From: Clostridia bacterium | Lineage (GTDB): Bacteria; Bacillota; Clostridia; Oscillospirales; CAG-272 | DNA length: 38,339 nt | Direction of reading: 5' to 3' | Assembly (NCBI GenBank): GCA_024404665.1 | Contig: JAKSPQ010000003.1 | Span: forward strand, 1-38,339 | In this document: positions 17,701 to 26,664 of the stretch, piece by piece | How positions within the stretch are numbered: the first letter of the stretch is position 1 | Layout of the letters: each line of letters starts with the position of its first letter | The notes under the pieces: model-generated | The model's database searches: none | The model's input: the letters and a program-made list of their open reading frames with translations, nothing else | Told to the model about the DNA's origin: nothing | Translations under genes and position numbers: made by a program

Positions 17701-18407
17701 GTATCGTAAAGCCAGAGTCTTACGTCAGCCTGCTTTTTGATTTCGCTGTACTCGACAAAGCGGCGGGCCCTGATGCTCTCTCTCTGAAGAGAGGCCAGAT
17801 GGCCGTTCATGATATTCAGTGCGTCACGGACTCTGTCCATGTTCGCTCTGGTGGCATCCAGATTTCTTTCCGCCTCGTTTTTGCGATGACGGTATTTGGC
17901 GATTCCTGCGGCATCCTCAAAGATGTCGCGTCTGTCGTCGCTCTTTTTTGATATTATTTCGGCAATCCGGCCCTGTCCGATGATGGAGTATCCGTCGCGG
18001 CCTACGCCGGTGTTTAAGAACATTTCGTAAATATCGCGGAGTCTGCAGGCCGAACGGTTGATAAAATACTCGCTGTCTCCGTTTCTGTGATAGCGGCGGG
18101 TTACGGTGATTTCGTCGTACGGAACGTTCAGATGTCCGAAATCCGATCTGTTGTCAAAGGTCACCGAAACCTCGGCATAAGTCATGGGCTTTCTGCTGTC
18201 CGAGCCTCCGAAAATGATATCCTCCATTTTGGTACCGCGCAGGCTCTTGGAAGAGATTTCTCCGAGAACCCAGCGCATGGCATCGGAAATATTCGATTTT
18301 CCGCTTCCGTTGGGTCCGACGATTACTGTTGCGCCGGGCTCAAATGTCAGCTTGGTTCTGTCGGGAAACGACTTGAAGCCCTGAAGCTCTATTTGCTTTA
18401 AGTACAA
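14781..18407 (-). CDS. smc: Chromosome partition protein SMC
   Basis: The protein has 1208 residues. The start is TTG at 18407, set by a GGAGG seven bases upstream and by the standard opening YLKQIELQGFKSF. The Walker A loop GPNGSGKSN is at 31-39, long coiled coils follow, and the hinge lies at about 515-640 (starting near GKIFGPVSSLI). The ABC signature LSGGEQ is near 1105, and Walker B reads FTIFDEVEAALDE. SMC with ScpA and ScpB condenses and segregates the chromosome. It overlaps ftsY by 14 bases. The coil-rich middle gives long open frames on the other strand, which are not genes. Confidence 0.98.
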   Translation of the reverse strand: MYLKQIELQGFKSFPDRTKLTFEPGATVIVGPNGSGKSNISDAMRWVLGEISSKSLRGTKMEDIIFGGSDSRKPMTYAEVSVTFDNRSDFGHLNVPYDEITVTRRYHRNGDSEYFINRSACRLRDIYEMFLNTGVGRDGYSIIGQGRIAEIISKKSDDRRDIFEDAAGIAKYRHRKNEAERNLDATRANMDRVRDALNIMNGHLASLQRESIRARRFVEYSEIKKQADVRLWLYDTEKLRNDISSAESSGSMAEMELSEAEESLATLKSRQDRLEELTAENRREASVLLDSIRQRTQENHELDSLVRVTKTKIENSEATAESEKNNAAALRANAEKEKKNAAGKRAEAAAMAEEIKKLTSEEADLTKAAAIAADKADSLEDAIATAFDEISASRAEISDADARLDLLGKSGDAEENRDDAARKDLSEREAEVERAQTECSDSEDLISAYTARIMSLTELLESRRSRHSALTAEYNGAVNELAAATVKYDTGAGRIEALRRMEQHFDGYNNSVKHIMQTYSAGGITGTRARCGKIFGPVSSLIHVKSEYVTAVEIALGAAIQNIVVDNEETARAAIEVLRRDNAGRATFFPLTSVKPSSPTREMRQAESCRGYIGVASELAVTDDKFTPVISSMLGRTVVFDTLENATAMEKSCGYSVRAVTLDGQQINRDGSFTGGSVRTGSGILTRADEIKRMENELQALKKKIAVTEKTKAELYEKLGALSGEISDADNELHLTETLCEVEKARLDKQREALASSIELLEKLKADIASSEDEKERREAEIEALTVRKKELSEKVAELEAFRTDADIARGDALNERDAKQNAATAVTIKITGLRRDIESCNAMAELSDGKAAELLSDAAAKDERLMELASAAAELKERLDEAIRSFTEGQKDLGELNEKRNSAEASGLEFEKNSAELRRSVADVSARRDRLMQEKLTRETGLATLRSQLDALSAKFWEEHGMTRAEAVACNYPPLTKEERPSVLEIQTEYRNKIRNVGNCDPASIEQYEIEKAKYDELMSQMTDLEKAENELLKVISQLESEMKKVFVTAFDQINENFKKTFTELFGGGSAELQLTDPDNVLESGIEIKAAPPGKIIKSLLQLSGGEQSFVAVALLFAILQVNPPPFTIFDEVEAALDEVNVDRFANYIRRYSGEMQFIVITHRRGTMNAADRLYGVTMPESGISKVLTLNVQDIAGRKGEFWDELS

Positions 18408-18449
18408 GGGGAAACCTCCGGTTGATAGTTGGTGCCGAAAACGGCGGGA

Positions 18450-19610
18450 TTAATACTTAATGTTTAATAATATATTATAACCTATAATGTCGTTTTTTTC
18501 AAGAATTTTTATCTTCCCGATGCGGTATTTTTCTCTTATAAACGACATATTGCTTTTATGCTGTCCGCAAACCTTGGACTGGCAGCCCTGCGGCACGTAA
18601 ATAACGAGCTCAGGCAGCCTTTTCTCAGTCCGTCCGACTCCCGGGCTTCCGGCCGTATCACCGACGGTTGCCGGGACGTTTTCATCTCCTTCCGGGGCGT
18701 CGCCGGCCGTTTTTACGGATATTTCCTTTAGCGCCCTGTCAAGTCTTCTCCTGAAAACCTCCGACATAGCCATCTCGCCTATTGCGGGATGCGATGCGCC
18801 TCCGTAAACCTCCTCGGGCGACGAAAGCGATTCTCCCGAGCAAAGTCCCGTTCTGATTACGGGCACGCCCGCGGCATCGAAGATTTCGAGCAGGTCTGCA
18901 GTCCGCTCAACGGCCTCCGCATCAGTAAGAGGCACATAGGCGCCGGCCTTAGCCATATCACAGAGCTCCGTTCTGGTAAACACGACCGTCGGATAGATTC
19001 TGGCTCCGTCCGCGCCCTCTCCGCAGATAAATTCCGCGGTTGCGCGCTCGCTCTCCGGCGTCGATCCCGGCAGTCCGACCATCATCTGTCCTATCAGCCG
19101 AAAGCCCGCCGCCCTGACGGCTCTGCAGGCCTTCACCGTCATCTCCGCGGTATGTCCGCGTCTGCTGGCGGCAAGTACGCCGTCGGATATGCTCTGGATT
19201 CCGAGCTCTACGGTTTCCACACCGTATTTTTTCAGAACTGACAGAATTTCCCCGTCGATGTAATCCGGACGCGTGGAGCATCTTACGGATTTTACGGGAC
19301 ACCTGGGATCCGCAAGAAAGGCGTGTGCCGTTTCGAGCAGTCTCACCATCAGCCCGCGGTCGATGCCGGTAAACGAGCCTCCGAAGAAAGCAATTTCGGC
19401 ACAGTCCTCCGGATTAAGGGTGGAGCAGGCAGTCCTTATCTGTTTTTCCACATCGTTCTCATCAAAAAACTGTCTGCCCGAAATAACTCTCTGATTGCAG
19501 AAGACGCAGTTATTCGGGCAGCCGAGATGAGGTATGAAGACCGGAATGTTTTTGTGTCTGCCGGTCCTGTTTTTTTCGGCTTCCGAGCCGGCCGTGAAGT
19601 CAGATCTCAT
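18450..19610 (-). CDS. Radical SAM protein of the Elp3-like Firmicutes family
   Basis: The protein has 386 residues. The [4Fe-4S] motif is C31-P-N-N-C35-V-F-C38 (CX3CX2C), followed by AFFGGSFTGID, the SAM-binding GGSFT type, and then STRPDYIDGEIL, VELGIQSI and QMMVGLPGSTPESE. A C-terminal module ends with VPQGCQSKVCGQHKSN, characteristic of this family. It regularly lies between rnc and smc in Clostridia; its reaction is not established, and RNA modification is a guess from the resemblance to Elp3. It overlaps rnc by 11 bases. Its last 20 codons (residues after EKNDIIG) are strikingly AT-rich. Confidence 0.88.
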   Translation of the reverse strand: MRSDFTAGSEAEKNRTGRHKNIPVFIPHLGCPNNCVFCNQRVISGRQFFDENDVEKQIRTACSTLNPEDCAEIAFFGGSFTGIDRGLMVRLLETAHAFLADPRCPVKSVRCSTRPDYIDGEILSVLKKYGVETVELGIQSISDGVLAASRRGHTAEMTVKACRAVRAAGFRLIGQMMVGLPGSTPESERATAEFICGEGADGARIYPTVVFTRTELCDMAKAGAYVPLTDAEAVERTADLLEIFDAAGVPVIRTGLCSGESLSSPEEVYGGASHPAIGEMAMSEVFRRRLDRALKEISVKTAGDAPEGDENVPATVGDTAGSPGVGRTEKRLPELVIYVPQGCQSKVCGQHKSNMSFIREKYRIGKIKILEKNDIIGYNILLNIKY

Positions 19611-20409
19611 CGTTTTCGGAGGACTCTATGACGCCGCACTTGATAAGCGCCTGTCTTGCGGCATTCTGTTCCGCTTTTTTTCTTGAGCTGCCGGTTCCCC
19701 TGCCGAACACGTTTGAATCTATTCTGGCTTCAACCGTGAATATTTTGGCGTGGTCCGGGCCTTCTTCTTCAACGAGGACATATTCGAGATGCTCTCCCTT
19801 GGAATCGGCCTGAACCGTTTCCTGAAGCAGCGTTTTATAGTCGATGACGGGCTTTCCGGTCATCATTCCGCCGAGTCTCTTCATGACGGAGGGCATGACA
19901 TATTCAGCCACCGCGGTCTTGCCCGCATCACCCTCTCCGGAATCGATGTAAACAGCCGCCAGGAGGGCCTCGTAAGCGTCGCAGAGGAGCGAGGGCCTCG
20001 TGCGGCCACCGTTCTTCTCCTCTCCCTTGCCGAGCAGCAGAGAGTCTCCCAGGCCTATCTCCGTCGCATATTCCGAAAGTGCCCTCTCGCATACGAGCTC
20101 GGCTCTGCATCTTGTGAGATCCCCTTCGGGAGAATCCGGATAATTTTCAAAAAGATATTCGCTTACAATGACGGAGAGCACGGAATCCCCTAGAAACTCG
20201 AGTCTTTCGTTGCAGGGACAGACCTTCTGTCCGCCGTGCTCGTAGCTGTATGAAGAATGGGTCAATGCCTCGTGAAGAAGCATTTTATCGTAAAACTCGT
20301 AGCCTATGGACTTCTCCACGCGGCTTGTGACAGCCTTGCGGATTTCGCCCTCCTCATTCTGACGCCCCGTCTCTTCTCTTTTTTCTTTCATATTGCCGTT
20401 GTTTTTCAT
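19600..20409 (-). CDS. rnc: Ribonuclease III
   Basis: The protein has 269 residues. It cuts double-stranded RNA in rRNA maturation and mRNA control. The signature NERLEFLGDSVL spans residues 67-78, and the second acidic site is in CDAYEALLAAVYID (Asp144, Glu147). A double-stranded RNA-binding domain occupies about 185-262 (DYKTLLQETVQ; SRKKAEQNAARQALIKCG). The N-terminal extension of about 20 residues is unusually charged. The start overlaps the plsX stop (ATGA). acpP, often placed between plsX and rnc, is absent. Confidence 0.97.
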   Translation of the reverse strand: MKNNGNMKEKREETGRQNEEGEIRKAVTSRVEKSIGYEFYDKMLLHEALTHSSYSYEHGGQKVCPCNERLEFLGDSVLSVIVSEYLFENYPDSPEGDLTRCRAELVCERALSEYATEIGLGDSLLLGKGEEKNGGRTRPSLLCDAYEALLAAVYIDSGEGDAGKTAVAEYVMPSVMKRLGGMMTGKPVIDYKTLLQETVQADSKGEHLEYVLVEEEGPDHAKIFTVEARIDSNVFGRGTGSSRKKAEQNAARQALIKCGVIESSENDEI

Positions 20410-21443
20410 TTCGATGAATTATTCTGTGAATTATTCTCCGTGTTCTGTGCCGGCGTAAAAACCTTTATTTCCTTTGCGATGCTGACGATTGCGCCGGACG
20501 ACGCGTAGTTTATGGCCTGTCCGATGGCGTTCTTTACCGCCTTGGCGTCGGATGCTCCGTGTGCCTTGATAACCGGCTTTGAAATACCGAGTATCGGCGC
20601 TCCTCCGAGCTCCGAGGGATCGAATTTTTTCTTTATTCCTGAAAGTTTATTCCTGACAAGCACTGCCGAAAGCTTGGTGAAAATATCCGACATGAACATC
20701 TTCTTCATCACCGAGAGAGCGTACTTGCCTATGCCCTCTATGGATTTCAGCAGAATGTTTCCGGTAAAGCCGTCCGTAACCAGAACGTCGCAGGCATTTC
20801 TCGGAATCTTGTCGGCCTCAACGTTTCCTACGAAATTGATGCCGGGAAGGTTCTTGAGCAGCGCGAATGTCTTAAGCTGCAGCTCGGTTCCCTTGCACTC
20901 CTCCGAGCCGTTGTTGAGAAGACCGACTCTGGGGTTTTTGATTCCGTAAAGCTTTGACATATATATGCTTCCCATAACGGCGAACTGCTCGAGGTATTCC
21001 TCGTTGCAGACGGTGTTTGCGCCGGAATCAAGCAGAAGCACCGGGGGATCCATGGGCAGCATCGTGCCTATGGCCGGCCTCTTTATGCCCTTGATTTTTC
21101 TTACGATGAGCGTGGCTCCGGTATACAGGGCTCCGGTGTTTCCGGTGCTGACCACGGCATCGCCCTCTCCCGCCGCCAGCATCGACAAAGCCTTGTTCAT
21201 GCTGGAATCTTTCTTCTGGCGTATTACCGTAAGGGGATCGTCGGTCATTTCGACCGTCTCGGGAGCGTCGATGATATCGAAGCGCGAGAGATTCAGGCCC
21301 TCGCTTTCTCCGATTTTCTCTATGGCAGCTCTGTCGCCGACAAGTATAAAGCTTGCGTTATATTCAAGCGATGCGGCGTATGCGCCCTTTACGGGTTCAA
21401 GAGGAGCGCGGTCTCCGCCCATGCAATCAACTATTATTCTCAT
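20406..21443 (-). CDS. plsX: Phosphate acyltransferase PlsX
   Basis: The protein has 345 residues. It converts acyl-ACP and phosphate to acyl-phosphate, the acyl donor for PlsY in phospholipid synthesis, at the membrane surface. It opens with MRIIVDCMGGDRAPLEPVKG, the family start, and continues with STGNTGALYTGATLIV, DSGANTVCNEEYLEQFA, GLLNNGSEECKGTEL, and VTDGFTGNILLKSIEG. Only the C-terminal tail (TENNSQNNSSK) is irregular. It follows trmFO by 12 bases and overlaps rnc by four. Confidence 0.96.
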   Translation of the reverse strand: MRIIVDCMGGDRAPLEPVKGAYAASLEYNASFILVGDRAAIEKIGESEGLNLSRFDIIDAPETVEMTDDPLTVIRQKKDSSMNKALSMLAAGEGDAVVSTGNTGALYTGATLIVRKIKGIKRPAIGTMLPMDPPVLLLDSGANTVCNEEYLEQFAVMGSIYMSKLYGIKNPRVGLLNNGSEECKGTELQLKTFALLKNLPGINFVGNVEADKIPRNACDVLVTDGFTGNILLKSIEGIGKYALSVMKKMFMSDIFTKLSAVLVRNKLSGIKKKFDPSELGGAPILGISKPVIKAHGASDAKAVKNAIGQAINYASSGAIVSIAKEIKVFTPAQNTENNSQNNSSK

Positions 21444-21455
21444 TTTATTTCACCG

Positions 21456-22793
21456 TTATTCACAGTCCGGAAAAAGAACCTTTTTCAGACTGTCTGCCGC
21501 GGCCAGGGATCTTTCGGCGTAAACCGCGTATTTGGCCTGTTTTCCGCCCTTTACCCTATGCTCGAGAGGTGCGATAATTCCGAAATTCGCATTCATCGGG
21601 ACAAAATTTCCGAGCGATCCGTTCGACACATAGGCGGCCATTGCGCCGAGCATCGTCTCCGCAGGGAAAACCACTCTTTCAAGGCCCAGAGCATATCTTG
21701 CCGCGGATATTCCGGCAACCAGACCGGAGCCTGCGGATTCAACGTAGCCCTCGACACCCGTCATCTGTCCGGCAAAGTAAAGGCCGGGACGCTTCTTCAC
21801 GGAATAATCCGAATCAAGAAAGCCGGGAGAATCAAGGTATGTGTTTCTGTGCATGATGCCGTATCTCAGGAATTCCGCGTTTTCGAGTCCCGGAATCATT
21901 CGGAAAACCCTTCTCTGCTCGGGGAAGGCAAGATGTGTCTGGAAGCCCACGAGATTGAACATGGTTCCCTCGGTGTTCTCCTTGCGGAGCTGAATAACGG
22001 CATAGTATTCTTTTCCGGGGTATCTGGGGTCCTCAAGACCCACGGGCTTCATCGGTCCGAATCTGAGGGTATCGTAGCCGCGGGCAGCCATCACTTCAAC
22101 GGGCATGCAGCCCTCGAACACCTTGAGATCCTTCTGATCCTCGGCATCGAAATCGTGAAGAGACGCGCAGCGGGCGTTTATAAGTTCGTTATAAAAAGCA
22201 TCGTACTGCTCCTTTGTCATGGGGCAGTTGAGGTAGTCCGCATCGCCCTTGCCGTATCTGGAGGCAAAGAAGGCAATCGACGTATCCACAGTGCTGCCGT
22301 CAACTATCGGAGCGGCGGCATCGAAGAAATGAAGGCCGGGACAGCCGAGCGAATTTTCGATTTTGTCCGCAAGACCGTCCGATGTGAGCGGTCCCGTGGC
22401 AATTACGGTCACGCCGTCATCGGGGATCGATGTTACCTCTCCGCGGATGAGCTCGATATCGGGGCAGGACATGACGCGGTCCGTAAGAAAGGCGGAGAAA
22501 AGGTCTCTGTCAACCGCAAGAGCGGAGCCTGCGGGGACCCGCGTGGCATCGGCAGCCTCCATGACGGCGGAGCCGAGGCGCCTCATCTCCTCCTTCAGAA
22601 GTCCGACAGCGTTTGTCACGCTGTCGGATCTCAGAGAGTTTGAACATACAAGCTCGGCAAAGCCGGGCTTTTTGTGAGCGGGTGTGTATTTGTCGGGCTT
22701 CATTTCGTAAAGTCTGACATTTACGCCGGTTCTTACGGCGGCAAGCGCCGCCTCGCAGCCGGCAAGACCCGCTCCGATTACGTTTATAGTCAT
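21456..22793 (-). CDS. trmFO: Methylenetetrahydrofolate-tRNA (uracil-5-)-methyltransferase TrmFO
   Basis: The protein has 445 residues. It methylates U54 of tRNA to ribothymidine using methylenetetrahydrofolate and FAD, in the cytosol. The FAD-binding GAGLAGCEAA is at about 7-16, then LYEMKP, AELVCSNSLRSD (family signature) and the C-terminal RKENTEGTMFNLVGFQTHL and GQMTGVEGYVESAGSGL. The next gene upstream is topA, the usual Firmicutes arrangement. Between the two genes an inverted repeat GTCGGTC/GACCGAC without a T run is visible near 22815-22835. Confidence 0.97.
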   Translation of the reverse strand: MTINVIGAGLAGCEAALAAVRTGVNVRLYEMKPDKYTPAHKKPGFAELVCSNSLRSDSVTNAVGLLKEEMRRLGSAVMEAADATRVPAGSALAVDRDLFSAFLTDRVMSCPDIELIRGEVTSIPDDGVTVIATGPLTSDGLADKIENSLGCPGLHFFDAAAPIVDGSTVDTSIAFFASRYGKGDADYLNCPMTKEQYDAFYNELINARCASLHDFDAEDQKDLKVFEGCMPVEVMAARGYDTLRFGPMKPVGLEDPRYPGKEYYAVIQLRKENTEGTMFNLVGFQTHLAFPEQRRVFRMIPGLENAEFLRYGIMHRNTYLDSPGFLDSDYSVKKRPGLYFAGQMTGVEGYVESAGSGLVAGISAARYALGLERVVFPAETMLGAMAAYVSNGSLGNFVPMNANFGIIAPLEHRVKGGKQAKYAVYAERSLAAADSLKKVLFPDCE

Positions 22794-22858
22794 ATTATTT
22801 GCCGTATCCGATCAGTCGGTCCGCATGTGACCGACAGTATTTTTTCGGGGACCGAAAA

Positions 22859-25282
22859 TCAGTTCCCGGATGCGGGAGCGTCATCGTCGGATGGCATAGG
22901 AACATTCTCTCCCTCGTAGTCGAGAGAGGGCACGTCGGTGAAGAAGGATGAAAAGTCGGTGTTCTCCGCATTCTCATCCGCCTTGCGCTCCACGGTGGAA
23001 TAGCCGCATTTTGCATCCGAGCACTTGAAGCCTCCGCCCTTGCCCTTGCGCTTGAAGAGCATGGCTCCGCACTCAGGGCATTTTTCGGATGTGGGCTCCA
23101 TCCAGCTGGAGAAATCGCATTCCGGATAGTGCTCGCAGCTGTAGAAGGTTGTCTTTCTCTTTCCGTGACGGATGATAACCCTTCCGCCGCACTTAGGACA
23201 GGCAACGTTTTCAAGGGCCAGCTCCTCCGTCTTTGAGAAGCGGCAGGCGGGGAAATTGATGCAGGCAAAGAAGGTGCCGTACGGACCCTTGCGTCTTACC
23301 ATTTCGCCGCCGCAGAGCTCGCACTTGAAGCCGGCAAGCTCCGGCTCGGCCTTTGCGGTTTCGGCAGCAGCGGGATCAACGGGCTTGCCTTCGCTGTCGA
23401 GAGACCTTGTATTGCGGCATTTAGGATAATTGGGGCACGCAGCGAACTTAACCTTGCGTCTTGAGGTTTTCACTACCATTCTGGCGCCGCACTTGTCGCA
23501 GATAATATCGGTTTCCTCGAGAACGGGAGCCTTTTTCTCCTCCTCCTTCTCGCAGGCGGCATTCAGCTCCTTTTCAAAGCCGGACCAGAAGTCGCTGAGC
23601 AGATTCGACATTTCATCGGTGCCGTTTTCTATTCCGTCAAGGCTGTTTTCCAGGTTGGCGGTGAAATCGTAATTGACGATATCGGCAAAATCGTTCTCCA
23701 TAAGAGCGGTGGTATCAAAGCCGAGCTCGGTGGGAACAAGGGATTTTCCGTCGCGCTTTACGTACTTGCGTCCGACAATGGTCGTAATCGTGGGAGTAAT
23801 GGTTGAAGGACGTCCGATGCCCTTCTCCTCGAGAGCCTTGATGAGAGTGGCTTCGGTATATCTTGCGGGGGGCTCGGTAAAGTGAGAAGCCGCATCCGCG
23901 GTCTTAACCGAGAGCATATCCCCTTTCGTAAGCTGCGGGAATCTGAGATTCTTGACAAGGCTGTCGGCATCGTCCTGCGCTTCGTCCTGAGCGCCGATGT
24001 CGGAAAGGCTTCCTCCGACCGCGGAATATCCGCGGAACACAACGGTGTAGCCTCCCGCTCTGAACACATGGCCCGCGCATTCGAAATCGACGCTGACGGT
24101 ATCGAGCTTGGCGGAAGCCATCTGAGACGCGACAAAGCGCTCCCAGATAAGCTTGTAAAGCTTGTACTGGTCGGGTGTGAGCTGCTTCTTAATCGATGCG
24201 GGCTCCAGAGCCACCTGCGTGGGTCTGATGGCCTCGTGCGCGTCCTGAGCGCCGGAACGGGTCTTGTAAACCCTGGGAACGGCGGGATTGTATTCGGGTC
24301 CGTAAGCGGAGGCGATATAGTCAGCCGCCGCGCTCTGAGCCTCGGCGGAGACTCTGAGGGAGTCGGTTCTCATGTATGTGATAAGACCCTGAGTGCCTCC
24401 GAGAGCGGCTCCGAGGTTGATTCCCTCGTAAAGCTCCTGGGCAATGGTCATAATCTTGTCCGATCTGAAGCCTAAGCGTTTGGAGGCCTCCTGCTGCATC
24501 GTCGATGTGGTGAAGGGGGGCTGAGGATTCTTTTCCTTGATGCCGTGCTTTACCAGAGCGACCTTCATGCTGCCGTTCTTAACGTCATCGGCGACCTTTT
24601 CCGCAAAGGCACCGTCTGAAATTCTCTGTCTGCCGTTGCCGTCGGTTTCTCCGACATATCTTACGGCAAGCTCGCCGGCTCCGTTCGAAAGCGTCGCCGC
24701 AACGGTCCAGTATTCCTCCGGAACAAAGGCGGAAATCTCACGTTCTCTCTCGACAACGAGCCTTGTTGCCACCGACTGGACTCTTCCGGCGGAAAGGCCG
24801 TTCTGAATCTTGAGCCAGAGCAGCGGGCTCAGCTTGTATCCGACGATTCTGTCGAGGATTCTTCTCGTCTGCTGCGCGTTGACAAGGTTCATATCGATGG
24901 CGCGCGGATTCTTAACGGATGTCTTTATTACGCTCTTTGTGAGCTCGTTGAACGTGACTCTGAGCGCGTTTTCGGGCTCGATGCCGAGCACGTTGGCAAG
25001 ATGCCATGAAATCGCTTCACCCTCGCGGTCGGGGTCGGTTGCAAGGAAGACCTTGCCTGCGGCCTTGGCTTCCTTCTTAAGCTCCTTGATGGTGTCGCCC
25101 TTGCCTCTGATATTTATGTAGCGGGGCTTGAAGCCGTCATCGATATCGATGCCGAACTGACTCTTGGGGAGGTCTCTGACATGACCCTTTGACGCGATGA
25201 CTTTATAACCCGATCCGAGCGCCTCCTGAATGGTATGGGCCTTGGAGGGGGACTCGATGATAACTAAATTCTTCTTAGCCAT
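22859..25282 (-). CDS. topA: DNA topoisomerase I
   Basis: The protein has 807 residues. It relaxes negative supercoils with a type IA mechanism. The Toprim domain opens with LVIIESPSKAHTI and has DPDREGEAISWHL. The catalytic Tyr is in GLITYMRTDS near residue 304, and EEKGIGRPSTITPT lies in domain III. Four zinc ribbons close the protein: CDKCG...CPNYPKC, CELCG...CINFPAC, CPKCG...CEHYPEC and CPECG...CSDAKC. The acidic tail after residue 770 (DYEGENVPMPSDDD) is variable in the family. dprA lies 107 bases upstream, with a GC-rich stem (25322-25352) between them. Confidence 0.98.
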   Translation of the reverse strand: MAKKNLVIIESPSKAHTIQEALGSGYKVIASKGHVRDLPKSQFGIDIDDGFKPRYINIRGKGDTIKELKKEAKAAGKVFLATDPDREGEAISWHLANVLGIEPENALRVTFNELTKSVIKTSVKNPRAIDMNLVNAQQTRRILDRIVGYKLSPLLWLKIQNGLSAGRVQSVATRLVVEREREISAFVPEEYWTVAATLSNGAGELAVRYVGETDGNGRQRISDGAFAEKVADDVKNGSMKVALVKHGIKEKNPQPPFTTSTMQQEASKRLGFRSDKIMTIAQELYEGINLGAALGGTQGLITYMRTDSLRVSAEAQSAAADYIASAYGPEYNPAVPRVYKTRSGAQDAHEAIRPTQVALEPASIKKQLTPDQYKLYKLIWERFVASQMASAKLDTVSVDFECAGHVFRAGGYTVVFRGYSAVGGSLSDIGAQDEAQDDADSLVKNLRFPQLTKGDMLSVKTADAASHFTEPPARYTEATLIKALEEKGIGRPSTITPTITTIVGRKYVKRDGKSLVPTELGFDTTALMENDFADIVNYDFTANLENSLDGIENGTDEMSNLLSDFWSGFEKELNAACEKEEEKKAPVLEETDIICDKCGARMVVKTSRRKVKFAACPNYPKCRNTRSLDSEGKPVDPAAAETAKAEPELAGFKCELCGGEMVRRKGPYGTFFACINFPACRFSKTEELALENVACPKCGGRVIIRHGKRKTTFYSCEHYPECDFSSWMEPTSEKCPECGAMLFKRKGKGGGFKCSDAKCGYSTVERKADENAENTDFSSFFTDVPSLDYEGENVPMPSDDDAPASGN

Positions 25283-25389
25283 ATTTATAAACTGTTGTTC
25301 CTTTCGGACCGCCCGGCAGCGCCGGGAAAAGCATCGTTACGCCTTTTCCCGGACCGCCGCCCTGCGGGTGATTCGTTTATCTGAAATTT

Positions 25390-26664
25390 TTACAGCACAT
25401 AAAGGCCTCCGGGAACTCCGGTAATGTAGCCCGAAATTTCCAGCAGTGTCAGAAGCTCCATTGCCCGCCGGGGCGAATAGCCTCTGTCCGCAAAGAAATC
25501 GGCTCCTACACGTTCTCCGCGCGGAATGAGAAGATAAAAATCTCTCTGCTCTCCCTCGGGAGGAAGCCTGCCGCGCCCCCTGTCCGCGGCCGCGGGCTGA
25601 GCGCTCTGTTCTGTTTTTGGGGTTGTCTGCCGTTTTTTCGGAACCGTAACCGAAACGGCGGGCTCCGGAGGAGCCGGATAGATATTTCCCGTGCAATCGT
25701 CGACGACTGCCTTTACGCCGTATTCCGCCAGAATTTCGGTGGTAACGGCTGAGGAAACGGTGGCCCTGGCATATGACTCGCTGTTGAGCGAGGACGGATA
25801 TTTCTCCAGATAAGGCGACAGAATATCCGCTCCGGAAAGACAGATTCCGGCACCCATTCCCAACAGAGAATTCGGTCCCTCGGAGGACGGATCCTCCGTT
25901 CTGCCCGGTACGGCAAATATATTCTTCCCCTGATTCAGAGCTATGTCCGCTGTGAGCATGGCTCCGCTTTTTCTTCCGGCCTCCACCACGAGCAATGCGT
26001 CCGACAGTCCCGCAATCAGTCTGTTTCTGACGGGGAAATGTCCCGCAAGAGGCGGCGAACCCGGAGGATATTCACTGATAACCGCTCCGCTTCCCGCAAT
26101 CGCTTTCATCAGCGCGTCGTGCTCTGCGGGATATGCGGCATCAAGGCCGGAGCCTGTCACCGCAACGGTTGTTCCGCCGGCCTCCAATGCGCCGACAGCC
26201 GCGGTTCCGTCGATTCCGCGGGCCATTCCGCTTACGATAACCGCTCCGGCAGCAGCGGTTTCGTACGCCGTTCTGTAGGCCGTACGCATGCCGTATCCCG
26301 TCATATTCCTCGAGCCGACAATACCGAGGCCGAACCTTCTTTCAAAGTCCGGCAGTCTTCCCGAGACGTAAAGCAGATACGGCGGAGTATCTATGGCGGT
26401 CAGCGGTCCGGGATAGCCGGGCTTTCCGTAAACGGTAATTTCAATGTTATGCTTTTCGCAGAAAGCGGCGATTCTTGCCGCTTCCCCGAGATCTTTGTTT
26501 TTGAGCTTACGGATCATGCCTCCGGGAAGCCCCGTTTCGTCCAGGTCCCCGGCGGTTGCAGAATAAATACCGTAAACGTCACCGAATGTGTCAAACAGTT
26601 TTCCGAACGCTCCGCCGGGACCTATCCCGAGCGAAAGCCAGATTTCATGAACTGTTTCCCTCAT
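25390..26664 (-). CDS. dprA: DNA-processing protein DprA
   Basis: The protein has 424 residues from the ATG at 26664, which shares its A with the stop of the upstream methyltransferase and has an AGAGGTG site; a GTG at 26670 is an alternative start. It loads RecA on incoming single-stranded DNA in natural transformation. The Rossmann-like core is clear: GIVGSRNMTGYG, VSGMARGIDGTAAVGALEAG, TVAVTGSGLDAAYPAEH, ISEYPPGS and RNRLIAGLSDALLVVEA, then GKNIFAVPG. A Pro/Lys-rich spacer precedes a C-terminal winged-helix segment (FFADRGYSPRRAMELLTLLEISGYI). No other competence genes are in the window. Confidence 0.95.
   Translation of the reverse strand: MRETVHEIWLSLGIGPGGAFGKLFDTFGDVYGIYSATAGDLDETGLPGGMIRKLKNKDLGEAARIAAFCEKHNIEITVYGKPGYPGPLTAIDTPPYLLYVSGRLPDFERRFGLGIVGSRNMTGYGMRTAYRTAYETAAAGAVIVSGMARGIDGTAAVGALEAGGTTVAVTGSGLDAAYPAEHDALMKAIAGSGAVISEYPPGSPPLAGHFPVRNRLIAGLSDALLVVEAGRKSGAMLTADIALNQGKNIFAVPGRTEDPSSEGPNSLLGMGAGICLSGADILSPYLEKYPSSLNSESYARATVSSAVTTEILAEYGVKAVVDDCTGNIYPAPPEPAVSVTVPKKRQTTPKTEQSAQPAAADRGRGRLPPEGEQRDFYLLIPRGERVGADFFADRGYSPRRAMELLTLLEISGYITGVPGGLYVL

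Noticed and set aside
21558-22643. 361-residue + frame inside trmFO
   Set aside because: It is fully antisense to a well-supported trmFO and shows no motif.
25322-25352. CCGGGAAAAG/CTTTTCCCGG hairpin between dprA and topA
   Set aside because: The stem is good but neither strand has a T run, so it was not called a terminator; it may be an mRNA-stabilising hairpin.
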